Shown here: positions 22,603 through 29,726 of the stretch, in pieces
How the letters are laid out: each line of letters starts with the position of its first letter
Numbering within the stretch: the first letter of the stretch is position 1
Origin: an uncultured Alphaproteobacteria bacterium
GTDB lineage: Bacteria > Pseudomonadota > Alphaproteobacteria > SP197
Direction of reading: 5' to 3'
NCBI GenBank assembly: GCA_958295695.1
Contig: OY282364.1
Span: 1 to 39,209 of the forward strand
Length of the DNA: 39,209 nt
Position numbers and translations under genes: made by a program
Notes under the pieces: generated by a model
Seen by the model: the letters and a program-made list of their open reading frames with translations, nothing else
What the model was told of the DNA's origin: nothing
Databases searched by the model: none

Positions 22603-22968
22603 ATGCCCAATCCCACCAGAATCCAGAAACTCGAAGCCGCGGAGAAGGACAACAAGCGGCGCCAGCAGGAACGCCGCCGCGATCTCAAGCTGCAGCTGGC
22701 TGATCACGTGCTGAAGGCGATCGAGAAGGATCCCGACCTTCAGCGGAAGGCCGCGGCCCTGGTCGCGGCGCTGGCCGCCGACGATCGCGATGAACTGCAG
22801 CACGCCTTCCCGCGGTTGAAACCCCGCGCCGAGAAAACGCCGGCGCCGGCGACGCCCGGCAAGTCCCCCCAGCGCGCCGACGCTGCGCATCCCCGGACGG
22901 CGCCGACCCCGGCCCGGCTGGACGCCACGAAGCCGAAAACGGCGCACCCGCACCCGTCGACCGGGTGA
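22603..22968 (+). CDS. Basic helical protein near relaxase
   Basis: A 121-residue protein, MPNPTRIQKLEAAEKDNKRR onwards. Residues 1-70 form charged helices (QQERRRDLKLQLADHVLKAIEKDPDLQRKAAALVAAL), and the rest is a Pro/Ala/Lys-rich disordered tail. Small basic proteins upstream of a relaxase are often relaxosome accessories, so a mobilisation role is possible. No MobC motif can be confirmed by eye. Confidence 0.6.
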   Translation: MPNPTRIQKLEAAEKDNKRRQQERRRDLKLQLADHVLKAIEKDPDLQRKAAALVAALAADDRDELQHAFPRLKPRAEKTPAPATPGKSPQRADAAHPRTAPTPARLDATKPKTAHPHPSTG

Positions 22969-23207
22969 TGACCCCGGCATGCTAGGGGGCCGGTTCCGCC
23001 GGCCCTATTTCCGCGGCTCTTCGTCCTTCGGCGCCAGCCGCGGGCGCGCCCGCACCCCGTTGGGACCCCGCTCGACGCCGCGGTTTTTTATCTACGCATT
23101 CATTTCTCTTGTGGTGGTTTTCCCGTGCCATTCGGTTTTTGAATGGCTAGCGGGTTAGCCTTTTCCGCTCGGAAAAGGGGCCCTTCCGGAATCCTTATGC
23201 TTTCCGC
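22969..23207. other. Non-coding region containing candidate oriT
   Basis: No gene is supported. It turns AT-rich from GGTTTTTTATC (23081-23091). Three hairpins abut: CCATTC-GGTTTTT-GAATGG (23128-23146), GGCTA-GCGGGT-TAGCC (23145-23160) and CCTTTTCC-GCTC-GGAAAAGG (23159-23178). Transfer origins of MobV plasmids lie just upstream of the relaxase gene and contain such inverted repeats. Confidence 0.55.
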
Positions 23208-24074
23208 GTGGCCATCCAGCTCATGCGGTTCAGCCCCAAACCGAAATTGTCTTCGGCCCACGTCGCCCATATCCGGGGGGAGGAAAACGCGCGGCCCTTG
23301 GAAGCCTTGCCGAGGGAGGGTATGGCACGGGCTGTCCGCTACCCCGACGATTACGACCTGGCGGCTTCCACTGTGCTCCAAGCCGTGAACGCCAAGCGGA
23401 GGGGCCCTAAGCCGAACCAGGTTACCGACGTCCTGTTCTGCGGCCCCCCTCCGCCCGAAGCCAAGAACGCCTGGCCCCACGACAAGGTTGAGCGGTGGGG
23501 CCGCGCTTCGTACGAGTGGGTGAAGCAGACCTTCCCCGGAACGATCGTCGCCGCCGCCGCCCTTCACCAGGACGAACGGGCCCACCATGTTCACGTGCTG
23601 CTCGTGCCGCTGTTCGACACCGACGACAAGGGCCCCCGGATCGCGTGGTCGAAATGTCAGAAGTCGGCGGCGGAGCGTTTGGCGGGGCGGGTTCTGAAAC
23701 GGCCCGGGGAGCAGATGAGGGTTCTGCAGAACGCCTACCACGCCCAAGTTGGATCGCGGTTCGGGTTGGAACGGGGGGAAATCGGAAGCAAGAGGAAGCA
23801 CGAAGAACCCGATTCCGCCAAGGGCCTCAAGGACCGGCTCGCTGATACCCAGGAGCGTTTGAGGGACGCGCGGGATGAACTGACGAAGACGGCCCGGCGT
23901 GAAGTCCGCGAACGGAGGAAGTCTGCGGCGGGGAAGACTGCGGCCTCCGGAGGCGCGCGGGGGAGGGCGGAGATTCGGCGGATTGAGCGCCGGGGGATCG
24001 CCTTAGCCGAGTTCGTCTGCGAGAAGGCTTATGCGGAGGGGAAGAAGGTCGGCTTGGAACGGGGGAGGAACTGA
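23208..24074 (+). CDS. MobV-type relaxase
   Basis: A 288-residue plasmid mobilisation relaxase of the Mob/Pre (MobV) family, which nicks DNA at oriT and stays attached during transfer. The start GTG 23208 gives the expected N-terminus AIQLMRFSPKPK. The metal-binding motif HQDERAHHVHVLLVP (residues 120-134) matches the family's HxDExxxHxH. It is shorter than many MobV proteins, and the C-terminal 90 residues form a charged coiled coil. No secretion genes are nearby, so transfer would rely on a helper. It overlaps the next gene at TGATG. Confidence 0.8.
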   Translation: MAIQLMRFSPKPKLSSAHVAHIRGEENARPLEALPREGMARAVRYPDDYDLAASTVLQAVNAKRRGPKPNQVTDVLFCGPPPPEAKNAWPHDKVERWGRASYEWVKQTFPGTIVAAAALHQDERAHHVHVLLVPLFDTDDKGPRIAWSKCQKSAAERLAGRVLKRPGEQMRVLQNAYHAQVGSRFGLERGEIGSKRKHEEPDSAKGLKDRLADTQERLRDARDELTKTARREVRERRKSAAGKTAASGGARGRAEIRRIERRGIALAEFVCEKAYAEGKKVGLERGRN

Positions 24075-24475
24075 TGCCTGAGCAAAGGAAAGTCGTCGAG
24101 GAACCCGCGAAGTGGCAAGGCGGGCCGAAACCTGAACCGGAGCCCGCGCCGCCGCCGCCGGATATCCGGGCGCGGTCCCATGCGCAGTTGAACTTGGCGG
24201 TTCGGAATGCGGAGGGGTGGTGCTTCGTCTGCGGCCAAATGCTCGAGCTGGCCGGAGTCGTGCTGTCCGTCGTGTCGTCGCCCGCCCCCCCGGACGGCAG
24301 CTTGTATCTGAGGCAGGCGGCGTTGCACCCGGACTGCGACGCGCTGCTCTCGCGGACGGGCACGGTGGCGGCGGCTTGGGAGCAGTTGGCGTTGGCTGCC
24401 GACGAGGACGGGCGGGAGTTCAACCCCGGGAATGCGGCGAGGGCGGCGCGGTCGCTGACGCACAAGGTCGGCTGA
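24074..24475 (+). CDS. Hypothetical protein, relaxase operon
   Basis: A 133-residue protein. The first 35 residues are Pro-rich and disordered (PEPEPAPPPPD). GWCFVCGQML supplies a CxxC with possible partners HPDC further on, which may be a zinc site. A helical C-terminus follows. Coupled to the relaxase by TGATG. Function unknown. Confidence 0.6.
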   Translation: MPEQRKVVEEPAKWQGGPKPEPEPAPPPPDIRARSHAQLNLAVRNAEGWCFVCGQMLELAGVVLSVVSSPAPPDGSLYLRQAALHPDCDALLSRTGTVAAAWEQLALAADEDGREFNPGNAARAARSLTHKVG

Positions 24476-24540
24476 GCCCCGGCCGGCGCCGCGGAGGGGT
24501 AGTCCGGTCGCCCCGGCCGGCGTTCACCGTGCCGGCCGGG

Positions 24541-24718
24541 GTTCGTCAATGAGGCCGCCTCGTGAGAGGCGGAACGACGTCGGACACGCTCGACAACCAA
24601 GTTCTCAACGGCGAGCTTCAATGAGGCCGACCCCGAAGGGCCGGAAAACGGGCAAGGGCGGCAAGTAGCGGCATGTCTACGCCGAGCTTCAATGAGGCCA
24701 GCCTTGCGGCTGGAATTC
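24541..24718 (-). CRISPR. CRISPR-like array E, 3 repeats
   Basis: Minus-strand units whose CAATGAGG cores lie at 24547, 24619 and 24690 (72 and 71 bases apart), with spacers 24576-24615 and 24648-24686. Read on the minus strand the stems are CCGCCTC-TCAC-GAGGCGG, CCGGCCC-TTCG-GGGTCGG and CCAGCC-GCAA-GGCTGG, all followed by CCTCATTGA. The middle unit matches unit 3 of array A over about 31 bases. No cas genes are present. It sits between the convergent relaxase and recombinase operons. Confidence 0.7.
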
Positions 24719-24739
24719 GGCCGCCACGACACCACGGCC

Positions 24740-25747
24740 CTACCCCGCGACATACGGCACGTGCATCATGCTGGCGGCGCGTCTTGCAGCCCGCTCCCCG
24801 CGTCGATCGTATCGGATCGTGGTGGCGACGTTCGCGTGTCCGACGAGGCGTTGCACACTGGCGATATCCTGCCCCGCGTCGAGCAACTCGCTGACGAATG
24901 TGCGGCGCAGATCGTGCGGGGTCGCCGGCTTGATTCCAGCCTGTTCGCAGCGTCGCACCAGGCGCAGCCGAATCGCCGCCGGAGTCATGTCCGACCGGGG
25001 CGAGACGACGCCCCGACGGCTGACGCGACAGAGAAGCGGTCCGGGCTCCGGACCGCGGACCTTCAGCCAGTCCGCGATGGCCAACCCGCCGCCGTTGTCC
25101 GCGTAAACCTGTCTCTGTTTTCCACCCTTCCCCAGCACGCGAATCGTCAACCCGTTCTCGTCGGGTTCGACGTCGGCGGTCCGGACGGCCGCGGCTTCGG
25201 CGCGCCGGAGTCCGCCGCCGATGAGAAGGGCCAGCATCGCAGCGTCCCGCGCGCCGATCGGCGTGCCGTCGGCCGTGGCTCGGAACAGGGCGTTGACTTC
25301 CCCCGGCGCCACGGCGCGGCCGGCCGGCAGCCGGGACCCGCGGACGGACTTGAGGGTGTCCTTCATCCGCTCCCGCCTGTCGGTGTCGATCTGCTCGAGA
25401 CGCCACGCGGCATGAATCACGCCCCGGACGGCCGCGAGCTTGATGTTGACCGTGGCCGGCGCGGGCGGCGGTCCGCCCGGTTCGACCGGTTCCTGAAGCC
25501 GCGTCCGGAGGGCCGCCGTGTGCGCCGGCGTGAGGCTCGACCACGGGAAGAGATCGGGGTCGATCCCCGGCGCCATGACGGCGACGACGCTCCGGATGTT
25601 CGAGGCCATGCCAGCGCGGGATACGGCGGTGCTGAGGGACGCCACGTAGACCCGCGCGGGGTTCCGGTCGGCTGGCGGCGGCGCATCGAGGATCACGATG
25701 TCGGTCGCGGCGGTGGTCGTGGTGGCCAGCGTGGTGGTGTCGGTCAT
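24740..25747 (-). CDS. Tyrosine recombinase (XerC/D-like integrase)
   Basis: A 335-residue site-specific recombinase with the complete catalytic set: Arg181 in GGGLRRAEAAAV, Lys207 in GKGGKQR, His278-x-x-Arg281 in PHDLRRTF, His304 in LVGHANVATT and the nucleophile Tyr313 in IRYDRR. The N-terminal SAM-like helical domain (about 30-130) binds the core site. It may integrate the element or resolve multimers. The start ATG 25747 has GGAGAGAG upstream, and the same leader precedes the gene at 26517. No att site is identifiable from this window alone. Confidence 0.9.
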   Translation of the reverse strand: MTDTTTLATTTTAATDIVILDAPPPADRNPARVYVASLSTAVSRAGMASNIRSVVAVMAPGIDPDLFPWSSLTPAHTAALRTRLQEPVEPGGPPPAPATVNIKLAAVRGVIHAAWRLEQIDTDRRERMKDTLKSVRGSRLPAGRAVAPGEVNALFRATADGTPIGARDAAMLALLIGGGLRRAEAAAVRTADVEPDENGLTIRVLGKGGKQRQVYADNGGGLAIADWLKVRGPEPGPLLCRVSRRGVVSPRSDMTPAAIRLRLVRRCEQAGIKPATPHDLRRTFVSELLDAGQDIASVQRLVGHANVATTIRYDRRGERAARRAASMMHVPYVAG

Positions 25748-25772
25748 CGTCTCTCTCCGTTCGTCTACCGGG

Positions 25773-26045
25773 CTACCGGGTCCGCACCAGCGCCGATTCC
25801 TTGGCGACCGTCCGCGCCGCGAGGACGAACCGGACGGCTTCGGTCCAGGTGCCGGTCGTCTTCTCGCGGGATTCCGCCGGCATCGAGGTTGCGAGCTTGC
25901 CCTTGAGCCGGACATGGAAGCCGGGCATCAAGCGGCGGATCTCGACGTCGGGGAGGTCGGCCGCGAGGGTGCCTACGTAGTCGTCCGGCTGCCGCTCGCC
26001 GGCGTTCACCTGGTCGGGGTCCGTGCGGTTGGTGGTGGTCGTCAT
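25773..26045 (-). CDS. Hypothetical protein, recombinase operon
   Basis: A 90-residue protein starting MTTTTNRTDPDQVNAGERQP, with VEIRRLMPGFHVRLKGKLATSM and TWTEAVRFVLAARTVAKES. It may be a small DNA-binding or accessory protein of the recombinase, which it precedes by 25 bases. The family is unknown. It overlaps the upstream gene by 4 bases (ATGA). Confidence 0.6.
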   Translation of the reverse strand: MTTTTNRTDPDQVNAGERQPDDYVGTLAADLPDVEIRRLMPGFHVRLKGKLATSMPAESREKTTGTWTEAVRFVLAARTVAKESALVRTR

Positions 26046-26266
26046 CGATCGTCTCCAGCGCCCTCGTCGACGTTGATTCCGCGGAGCCGGCAGAGCGTGC
26101 GGCCGTGGGCGAGGATGGCCAGCTTGACGGAGAGCTTCGAGGCGAACGCGGCGAGGTCGAGCGCCGCCCCTCCGGTGGTGGCCGCGGTGGCCGCGGCGTA
26201 CTCGGTGAGCCTGCGCACGACCGGGTTCACCAGGCGGCCGTCGTGGTCGGTCCGCATCAACGCCAT
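26042..26266 (-). CDS. Hypothetical protein, recombinase operon
   Basis: A 74-residue, mainly helical protein (VNPVVRRLTEYAAATAATTG, LDLAAFASKLSVKLAILAHGRTLCRLRG). No motif was recognised. It overlaps both neighbours, by 4 bases downstream and 10 upstream, so it belongs to the same transcript as the recombinase. Confidence 0.6.
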   Translation of the reverse strand: MALMRTDHDGRLVNPVVRRLTEYAAATAATTGGAALDLAAFASKLSVKLAILAHGRTLCRLRGINVDEGAGDDR

Positions 26267-26517
26267 GTCCGCACCTTGTAGGGCCTGCCGGCGCGGCGCT
26301 TCGCCGTGGTTGTCAACGGTGCCGTGCGGTCCGCCTGGGCGCGGTGCTCGGCGACCTCCGCCCGCAGCTTCAGGACGGTCGCCATATCCCGGTTCCGCTG
26401 GGCGTCGAGGATGCCGCCCTGGAGGGCCGCGATCGCGTCGAGGTGGTCGGTCACCATGTCGGTCCGCCCCTTGCGGCTGGCTTCGATTCCGGCGGCGGTG
26501 AGTTTGCGGTCGGCCAT
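26257..26517 (-). CDS. Hypothetical helical protein, recombinase operon
   Basis: An 86-residue protein, MADRKLTAAGIEASRKGRTD, followed by a charged coiled-coil-like region (MATVLKLRAEVAEHRAQADR) and a basic end, RRAGRPYKVRTWR. AGAGAGAGACG before the ATG matches the leader of the recombinase gene. Function unknown. Confidence 0.6.
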   Translation of the reverse strand: MADRKLTAAGIEASRKGRTDMVTDHLDAIAALQGGILDAQRNRDMATVLKLRAEVAEHRAQADRTAPLTTTAKRRAGRPYKVRTWR

Positions 26518-26564
26518 CGTCTCTCTCTGGAAGCGGGCGACCCCGAAGGGCCGCCCTTGGTTGG

Positions 26565-26687
26565 TTACGCCCAGTGCCCCTTGCACCAGGTGATGGTTTT
26601 GGTGCCGGGCTCCGGGTAGGTGACGACGTACTTGCCGTCGACCCAGACCCGCGCGCCCGCCGCCGCCGTGTTGTTGTTCGTTCTCAT
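26565..26687 (-). CDS. 40-residue protein, first gene of recombinase operon
   Basis: MRTNNNTAAAGARVWVDGKY, then VVTYPEPGTKTITWCKGHWA. Strand-like with aromatic ends, and possibly a small beta barrel. It lies 7 bases downstream of the -10 element of a well-formed minus-strand promoter, so its message has almost no leader. Not recognised. Confidence 0.55.
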   Translation of the reverse strand: MRTNNNTAAAGARVWVDGKYVVTYPEPGTKTITWCKGHWA

Positions 26688-26694
26688 AAGACCT

Positions 26695-26723
26695 ATTCTA
26701 GTAACCCACGATGGGAGAGTCAA
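26695..26723 (-). promoter_or_regulatory. Sigma70 promoter of recombinase operon
   Basis: On the minus strand it reads TTGACT (26723-26718), a 17-base spacer and TAGAAT (26700-26695). The start codon at 26687 is so close that transcription must begin at or next to it. Confidence 0.7.
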
Positions 26724-26730
26724 GCAAATT

Positions 26731-26742
26731 CTGTGCTCACAG
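26731..26742. promoter_or_regulatory. Palindrome between divergent promoters
   Basis: CTGTG-CT-CACAG, perfect 5-bp arms. It lies between the leftward and rightward promoters and is a candidate operator, perhaps for the ribbon-helix-helix protein encoded at 26794. Confidence 0.45.
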
Positions 26743-26756
26743 GCGTTTTTTCTGCG

Positions 26757-26786
26757 TTGCGTATTCTGTGCGCCTTGTGCTACATT
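26757..26786 (+). promoter_or_regulatory. Rightward promoter, leaderless gene
   Basis: TTGCGT (26757-26762), 18 bases, TACATT (26781-26786). The ATG of the next gene follows 7 bases later, so the message would be leaderless. Confidence 0.5.
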
Positions 26787-26793
26787 GTCAGCT

Positions 26794-26988
26794 ATGAAAG
26801 GTCGGGTCAAGCAAGATAAAGCGGTCCATTTCCGGGCGTCTGCGGCGTTGGTCGATCTGCTCGACTCGCGCGCGCTCGAGGCCGGCATCCGGCGCCCCGA
26901 GGCGATCCGGCGGGCGATCTCGGAGTGGATCGAACGGCAGGAAGCCGCGACGGCGCGCCGGAAGCGGCTGGAGAAGAACGGCCGATGA
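26794..26988 (+). CDS. Ribbon-helix-helix DNA-binding protein
   Basis: A 64-residue protein: KAVHFRAS (strand), AALVDLLDSRALEAG (helix 1), IRRPEAIRRAISEWIERQEA (helix 2), then a basic tail. This is the size and layout of Arc/CopG repressors, which bind DNA as dimers through the strand. It is the first gene of a long plus-strand run and divergent from the recombinase operon, a good place for a regulator of both. It resembles the protein at 3453, and both are read from near-leaderless messages. Confidence 0.7.
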   Translation: MKGRVKQDKAVHFRASAALVDLLDSRALEAGIRRPEAIRRAISEWIERQEAATARRKRLEKNGR

Positions 26989-27191
26989 CTTCGAGGTTCC
27001 CGGTGATCGGCGCCGGGACGCTACCGCGGGGGCATGCCCGCGGCGAGTGGTCCGCTCGTGACAGGGACCGGGGAATCCACGGCGCGCCCCCGATATCCGC
27101 GCCCGTCGGCGGCCACCCAACGGCCGGGACGTTGGGCGCAGCCGGGCCGGCGATACGGCCCGGAACTCTTTCCGCCGCTGGAGGCGACTGA
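26985..27191 (+). CDS. Hypothetical Gly/Pro-rich protein
   Basis: A 68-residue protein with low-complexity Gly, Pro, Ala and Arg content (MTSRFPVIGAGTLPRGHARG) and no recognisable domain. The ATGA and TGATG overlaps with both neighbours support translation. It is probably disordered. Confidence 0.45.
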   Translation: MTSRFPVIGAGTLPRGHARGEWSARDRDRGIHGAPPISAPVGGHPTAGTLGAAGPAIRPGTLSAAGGD

Positions 27192-27364
27192 TGAACGACG
27201 AGATTCGGATCGGTGACGTGGTCCGCGGCCGGCTGTTCGGTCCGGTGTGCGGTCCCGTGATCGGGTTCACCATCCCGCGGCCGGGGTTCCCGGCGCTGCC
27301 CCTCGTCGAGGGGTCCACCTGCGGGGTCAGCGGCGCGGTCCGCGTCGGGGGCGACGATGCCTAG
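27191..27364 (+). CDS. 57-residue hypothetical protein
   Basis: MNDEIRIGDVVRGRLFGPVC, then GPVIGFTIPRPGFPALPLVE and a Gly/Val tail. The GDVVRG-x-VxG pattern suggests a small SH3-like beta barrel. It starts in the TGATG overlap of the previous gene and overlaps the next by 8 bases. Function unknown. Confidence 0.5.
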   Translation: MNDEIRIGDVVRGRLFGPVCGPVIGFTIPRPGFPALPLVEGSTCGVSGAVRVGGDDA

Positions 27365-27536
27365 ACGGTCCGCCGCCGCCCTCGTGGCCGAACCGGAACC
27401 GCGCCGGCTACAGATTCAGGTGCTCGAAGGCGCGGCCTGTGCCTGCCCGGTCCCCGCGAAGCGGGTCAGGGACGATGACGCTTTCTCCTGCACGTGCCCC
27501 GAGTGCGGCGCGGTGTGGCTCATCGGGCTGGCGTGA
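27357..27536 (+). CDS. 59-residue zinc-ribbon-like protein
   Basis: A basic N-terminus, then GAACACPVP and FSCTCPECGAVWLIGLA: two Cys pairs fitting a zinc ribbon with a terminal hydrophobic strand. Resembles the YTCPxC proteins at 30805 and 32942 in its ending. Function unknown. Confidence 0.5.
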   Translation: MPRRSAAALVAEPEPRRLQIQVLEGAACACPVPAKRVRDDDAFSCTCPECGAVWLIGLA

Positions 27537-27538
27537 GG

Positions 27539-27688
27539 ATGTTGTTGCCGTTTGGGCCATCGCGCCGGGAGTGGTTGAAACGCCGGCTCTTGAATCCCCG
27601 CGCTTTCCGGCGGCCGTTTCGAACGCGCCGGGAGTGGTTGGTGATGGGGTTCAGCATTCGCTCCATAACCGAGGGTGGGTGGTGGTGA
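27539..27688 (+). CDS. Possible 49-residue basic protein
   Basis: MLLPFGPSRREWLKRRLLNP and an internal repeat, RTRREWL, coded by a DNA direct repeat of CGCCGGGAGTGGTTG at about 27566 and 27628. It fills the gap between two coupled genes and ends in a GTGA overlap. The ribosome site is weak, so this may be non-coding. Confidence 0.3.
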   Translation: MLLPFGPSRREWLKRRLLNPRAFRRPFRTRREWLVMGFSIRSITEGGWW

Positions 27689-27981
27689 AGATCTTCGACG
27701 GCGATTGCTTCAAGTCCGCGAAGAACGACATCCGAACCCGGCTGGCGGTCCTGCTCGCGGAGCCCGGGGTCGGCGGCGTGCGGGTCCGCCTGCGGCCGGC
27801 GGAGCCGGATGGCCCGGTCGTGAACGGCCTTGCCTACCTGCGCGCCGAGCGGCGGACCATCCGCGAAGGCGTGATGCTCCAGTTCGACGGCGAGCTTCCG
27901 GGCGAGGTGGCCGTCTTCGACCGCGCCGTTCTCGCGCGGATCGAGATCGAGCACCCCGACGGGGAGTGGCGCGCCGCGTGA
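27685..27981 (+). CDS. Hypothetical protein, 98 residues
   Basis: GTG start (27685, or 27682) with GAGGGTGGGT upstream. MKIFDGDCFKSAKNDIRTRL, then VRVRLRPAEPDGPVVNGLAY and EVAVFDRAVLARIEIEHPDGEW. A strand-helix-strand layout with conserved-looking charges suggests a compact alpha/beta domain. No family was recognised. Confidence 0.6.
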   Translation: MKIFDGDCFKSAKNDIRTRLAVLLAEPGVGGVRVRLRPAEPDGPVVNGLAYLRAERRTIREGVMLQFDGELPGEVAVFDRAVLARIEIEHPDGEWRAA

Positions 27982-28313
27982 AGACGATGCTGAGCTTCGA
28001 TCCGCGGGTACGGCGGCGCGGCCGGAACGGTGCGCACGGGGTCGGGACGGCCGCCCGGAAGCGGCAGCCGACCTTGTTCGCTCTCGGGCCGCGGGAGAAG
28101 GCCGAGGGGCGCTGCCCCGAGTGCGGCGGCTACGGCAACATCAAGATCCGCCCGACCCGGCCGGACGTGGCCGCCTGCACCTTCCGCTGCTGGACCGATG
28201 CCGACTTCGACTTGGCCGCGGCGCGGGTGCCGCGGCGGAAGCGGCTGCAAATGCGGTTCGCCGTGCAGGAAGCCGCGTGCAGGGGGCATGCGACGTTGAA
28301 GCCGTGGGAGTAG
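27978..28313 (+). CDS. Hypothetical protein with Cys cluster
   Basis: 111 residues (GTG overlapping the upstream stop; ATG 27987 is an alternative). A basic start, then RCPECGGYGNIKI and AACTFRCWTDADFD, forming a CxxC + C...C zinc-site candidate. The CPECGGYG segment resembles a DnaJ-type CxxCxGxG knuckle, as in the gene at 29460. The C-terminus is helical and basic. Function unknown. Confidence 0.55.
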   Translation: MKTMLSFDPRVRRRGRNGAHGVGTAARKRQPTLFALGPREKAEGRCPECGGYGNIKIRPTRPDVAACTFRCWTDADFDLAAARVPRRKRLQMRFAVQEAACRGHATLKPWE

Positions 28314-28317
28314 ATCG

Positions 28318-28755
28318 ATGCCGAAGACGACAGCGGCGGCGCGTGTAGTCCCGTGGCCGAAGGACGGACCCGTCCCGCCTCCGGGGCCGAATCAGCCGCT
28401 CGGCCGCGGGCTGTCCGCGGTGGTCGACCGGATCACCGGCGACGTCGAGCCGCTCGGCGGCGCGGCGCTCGATCCGGCGCTGGAAGACCCCGCCGTGTTG
28501 CTCCGCGGTCTCGGCGTTCTGGTCGAGGACGAAGCCGCCGAGCTCGAGCGCCAGCGGGTCGAGGCGCTCGAGGAGGAGGTCAGCGACCTTCGCGCCGAGG
28601 TTCACCTTCTCCGCGGGCGTCTCGCGGAGGTCGAGGCCGACGTTGAACAGCGGGTCGAGGCGGCGCGGGCTGGCGCCGAGCACGCCGCCTTGGGCGAGGC
28701 GAGACGGCATGTAGCCGGCCATCGGCTGCTGTCCATCCTGGAGACGAACCGATGA
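28318..28755 (+). CDS. Coiled-coil protein
   Basis: A 145-residue protein. The first 60 residues are Pro-rich. Residues about 70-125 are one long acidic coiled coil (VEDEAAELERQRVEALEEEV, LRAEVHLLRGRLAEVEADVE), followed by a basic helical end. It has no membrane segment, unlike the coiled-coil family at 14717. It overlaps the next gene by four bases. Function unknown. Confidence 0.6.
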   Translation: MPKTTAAARVVPWPKDGPVPPPGPNQPLGRGLSAVVDRITGDVEPLGGAALDPALEDPAVLLRGLGVLVEDEAAELERQRVEALEEEVSDLRAEVHLLRGRLAEVEADVEQRVEAARAGAEHAALGEARRHVAGHRLLSILETNR

Positions 28756-29150
28756 CCGACGAACCGATGACTGACGAATACGCCGACGACCCCGCCGGCG
28801 CCGCCGCGCGTCTCAAGCATGCCGCGGTCGAGTTGCTGTACGCCGTGGACAAACTCGGCCCGTACGCGGCCGCGGGCAGCGGCGACCCCGCGGACTTGGC
28901 GCCGGAGATCGTCGAGGCGGTCCAGCGCCTACCGGCGCATGCGGTGTTCGCGGCGGCCGGCCTGGTGGCCGCGACGGTCCCCGACGGCGGAGGCTTGTCC
29001 CGCCGCATCCTCTCCGAGCGCCGGAGGCATCAGGCGGGCGAAGTGAGCCCGCGCCGCGCCGTCGCCGTCGCGTGCGACCGGCTGCTCGCAGCGGTGGCCG
29101 CGTCCGCCGTGGCGGGTCCGCCGGATGCGGAGAACGGGGTGACGCATTGA
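28752..29150 (+). CDS. AVFAAAGLVAAT-family helical protein 1
   Basis: A 132-residue helical protein. Its second half (AVFAAAGLVAATVPDGGGLS, then RRHQAGEVSPRRAVAVACDRL) matches the protein at 36234 (AVFAWAALVAAT, VCPRASVYAACLGL), so the two are paralogues. It is acidic at the start (MTDEPMTDEYADD), where the codons CGAACCGATGACxGACGAA occur twice, a local duplication of the start codon area. Function unknown. Confidence 0.6.
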   Translation: MTDEPMTDEYADDPAGAAARLKHAAVELLYAVDKLGPYAAAGSGDPADLAPEIVEAVQRLPAHAVFAAAGLVAATVPDGGGLSRRILSERRRHQAGEVSPRRAVAVACDRLLAAVAASAVAGPPDAENGVTH

Positions 29151-29227
29151 CCCAAGCCGAGAGAGAGAACGACGGCGGCCTGACGAAGGCCGCGCTGACG
29201 CGGACTGACAAGTGGTGGGGAGCATGA
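29147..29227 (+). CDS. Possible 26-residue coupled peptide
   Basis: A TTG start overlapping the upstream TGA and a stop overlapping the next ATG (ATGA). It reads MTQAERENDGGLTKAALTRT then DKWWGA. It mirrors the TTGA coupling at 1847 and 36647, but it is too short for confidence. Confidence 0.25.
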   Translation: MTQAERENDGGLTKAALTRTDKWWGA

Positions 29228-29463
29228 CGGCGGAGACAAAGGCGGACCGCGGACTCGACAAGCGCTTGGCCGCCCGCGCGTTGCGTGCGAACTGCGGGGA
29301 CCGCTCGAAGGCGCGCGCCTTGGCGCTGCGGCTGTCAACCAGTCACGCGGCGACCGCGGGCCGTGAAGGCGTCGGATCGGTCGCGGCGGACTGGTCGAGG
29401 CGCATGGCGGCCGGATGGCGCGCTGCCGCGGATCGGCTCTCGGAACCGGTTCAGCGAGGATGA
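29224..29463 (+). CDS. Small basic helical protein
   Basis: A 79-residue protein, MTAETKADRGLDKRLAARAL, with two or three basic helices (DRSKARALALRL, SRRMAAGWRAAADRL). GGTGGGGAGC upstream is a fair ribosome site. It may bind nucleic acid. Not recognised. Confidence 0.55.
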   Translation: MTAETKADRGLDKRLAARALRANCGDRSKARALALRLSTSHAATAGREGVGSVAADWSRRMAAGWRAAADRLSEPVQRG

Positions 29464-29636
29464 CGATGCCCGACGATCGGAACTACTACGAGCTGGTTCA
29501 CGGACCCGACGACGAGATCCGAACCGCGGGCCCTTGCCCGGCGTGCGACGGGACCGGGCAGAACCCCGACGACCCCGACGGCGGCCCGTGTCCGGAGTGT
29601 GACGGCACGGGCGAGGTTGACGACGACGAAGCGTAA
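29460..29636 (+). CDS. DnaJ-type zinc-finger mini-protein
   Basis: A 58-residue acidic protein whose core is CPACDGTG-x10-CPECDGTGEV, two CxxCxGxG knuckles as in the DnaJ cysteine-rich domain, which bind one zinc and mediate protein contacts. No J domain is present. ATG 29466 is another start. It could be a chaperone-like adaptor or simply a zinc-bound regulator. Confidence 0.65.
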   Translation: MTMPDDRNYYELVHGPDDEIRTAGPCPACDGTGQNPDDPDGGPCPECDGTGEVDDDEA

Positions 29637-29658
29637 GGTGCGAATCGGATGAGGCGTT

Positions 29659-29703
29659 TCAAGGCGGTAAGGCAGCTTCCAGAACCGCCTTGACCGCTTC
29701 GAA
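29659..29703 (+). terminator. Intergenic 10-bp hairpin
   Basis: TCAAGGCGGT (29659-29668) pairs perfectly with ACCGCCTTGA (29694-29703). It lies in the 90-base gap after the DnaJ-type gene. There is no U-run, so it may be an RNA processing or stability element rather than a classical terminator. Confidence 0.4.
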
Positions 29704-29726
29704 CCGCAGGCGAAAGATCGGGTGGC

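Noticed and set aside
24576..24615. Spacer of array E read as LAVENLVVERVRR, recalling the TnpB glutamate motif
   Set aside because: Base identity to the local tnpB is only about half, which is not distinguishable from chance.
26520..26565. GAAGCGGGCGACCCCGAAGGGCCGCC, resembling a CRISPR-like stem
   Set aside because: It lacks the CCTCATTGA handle on either strand and shows no partner unit.
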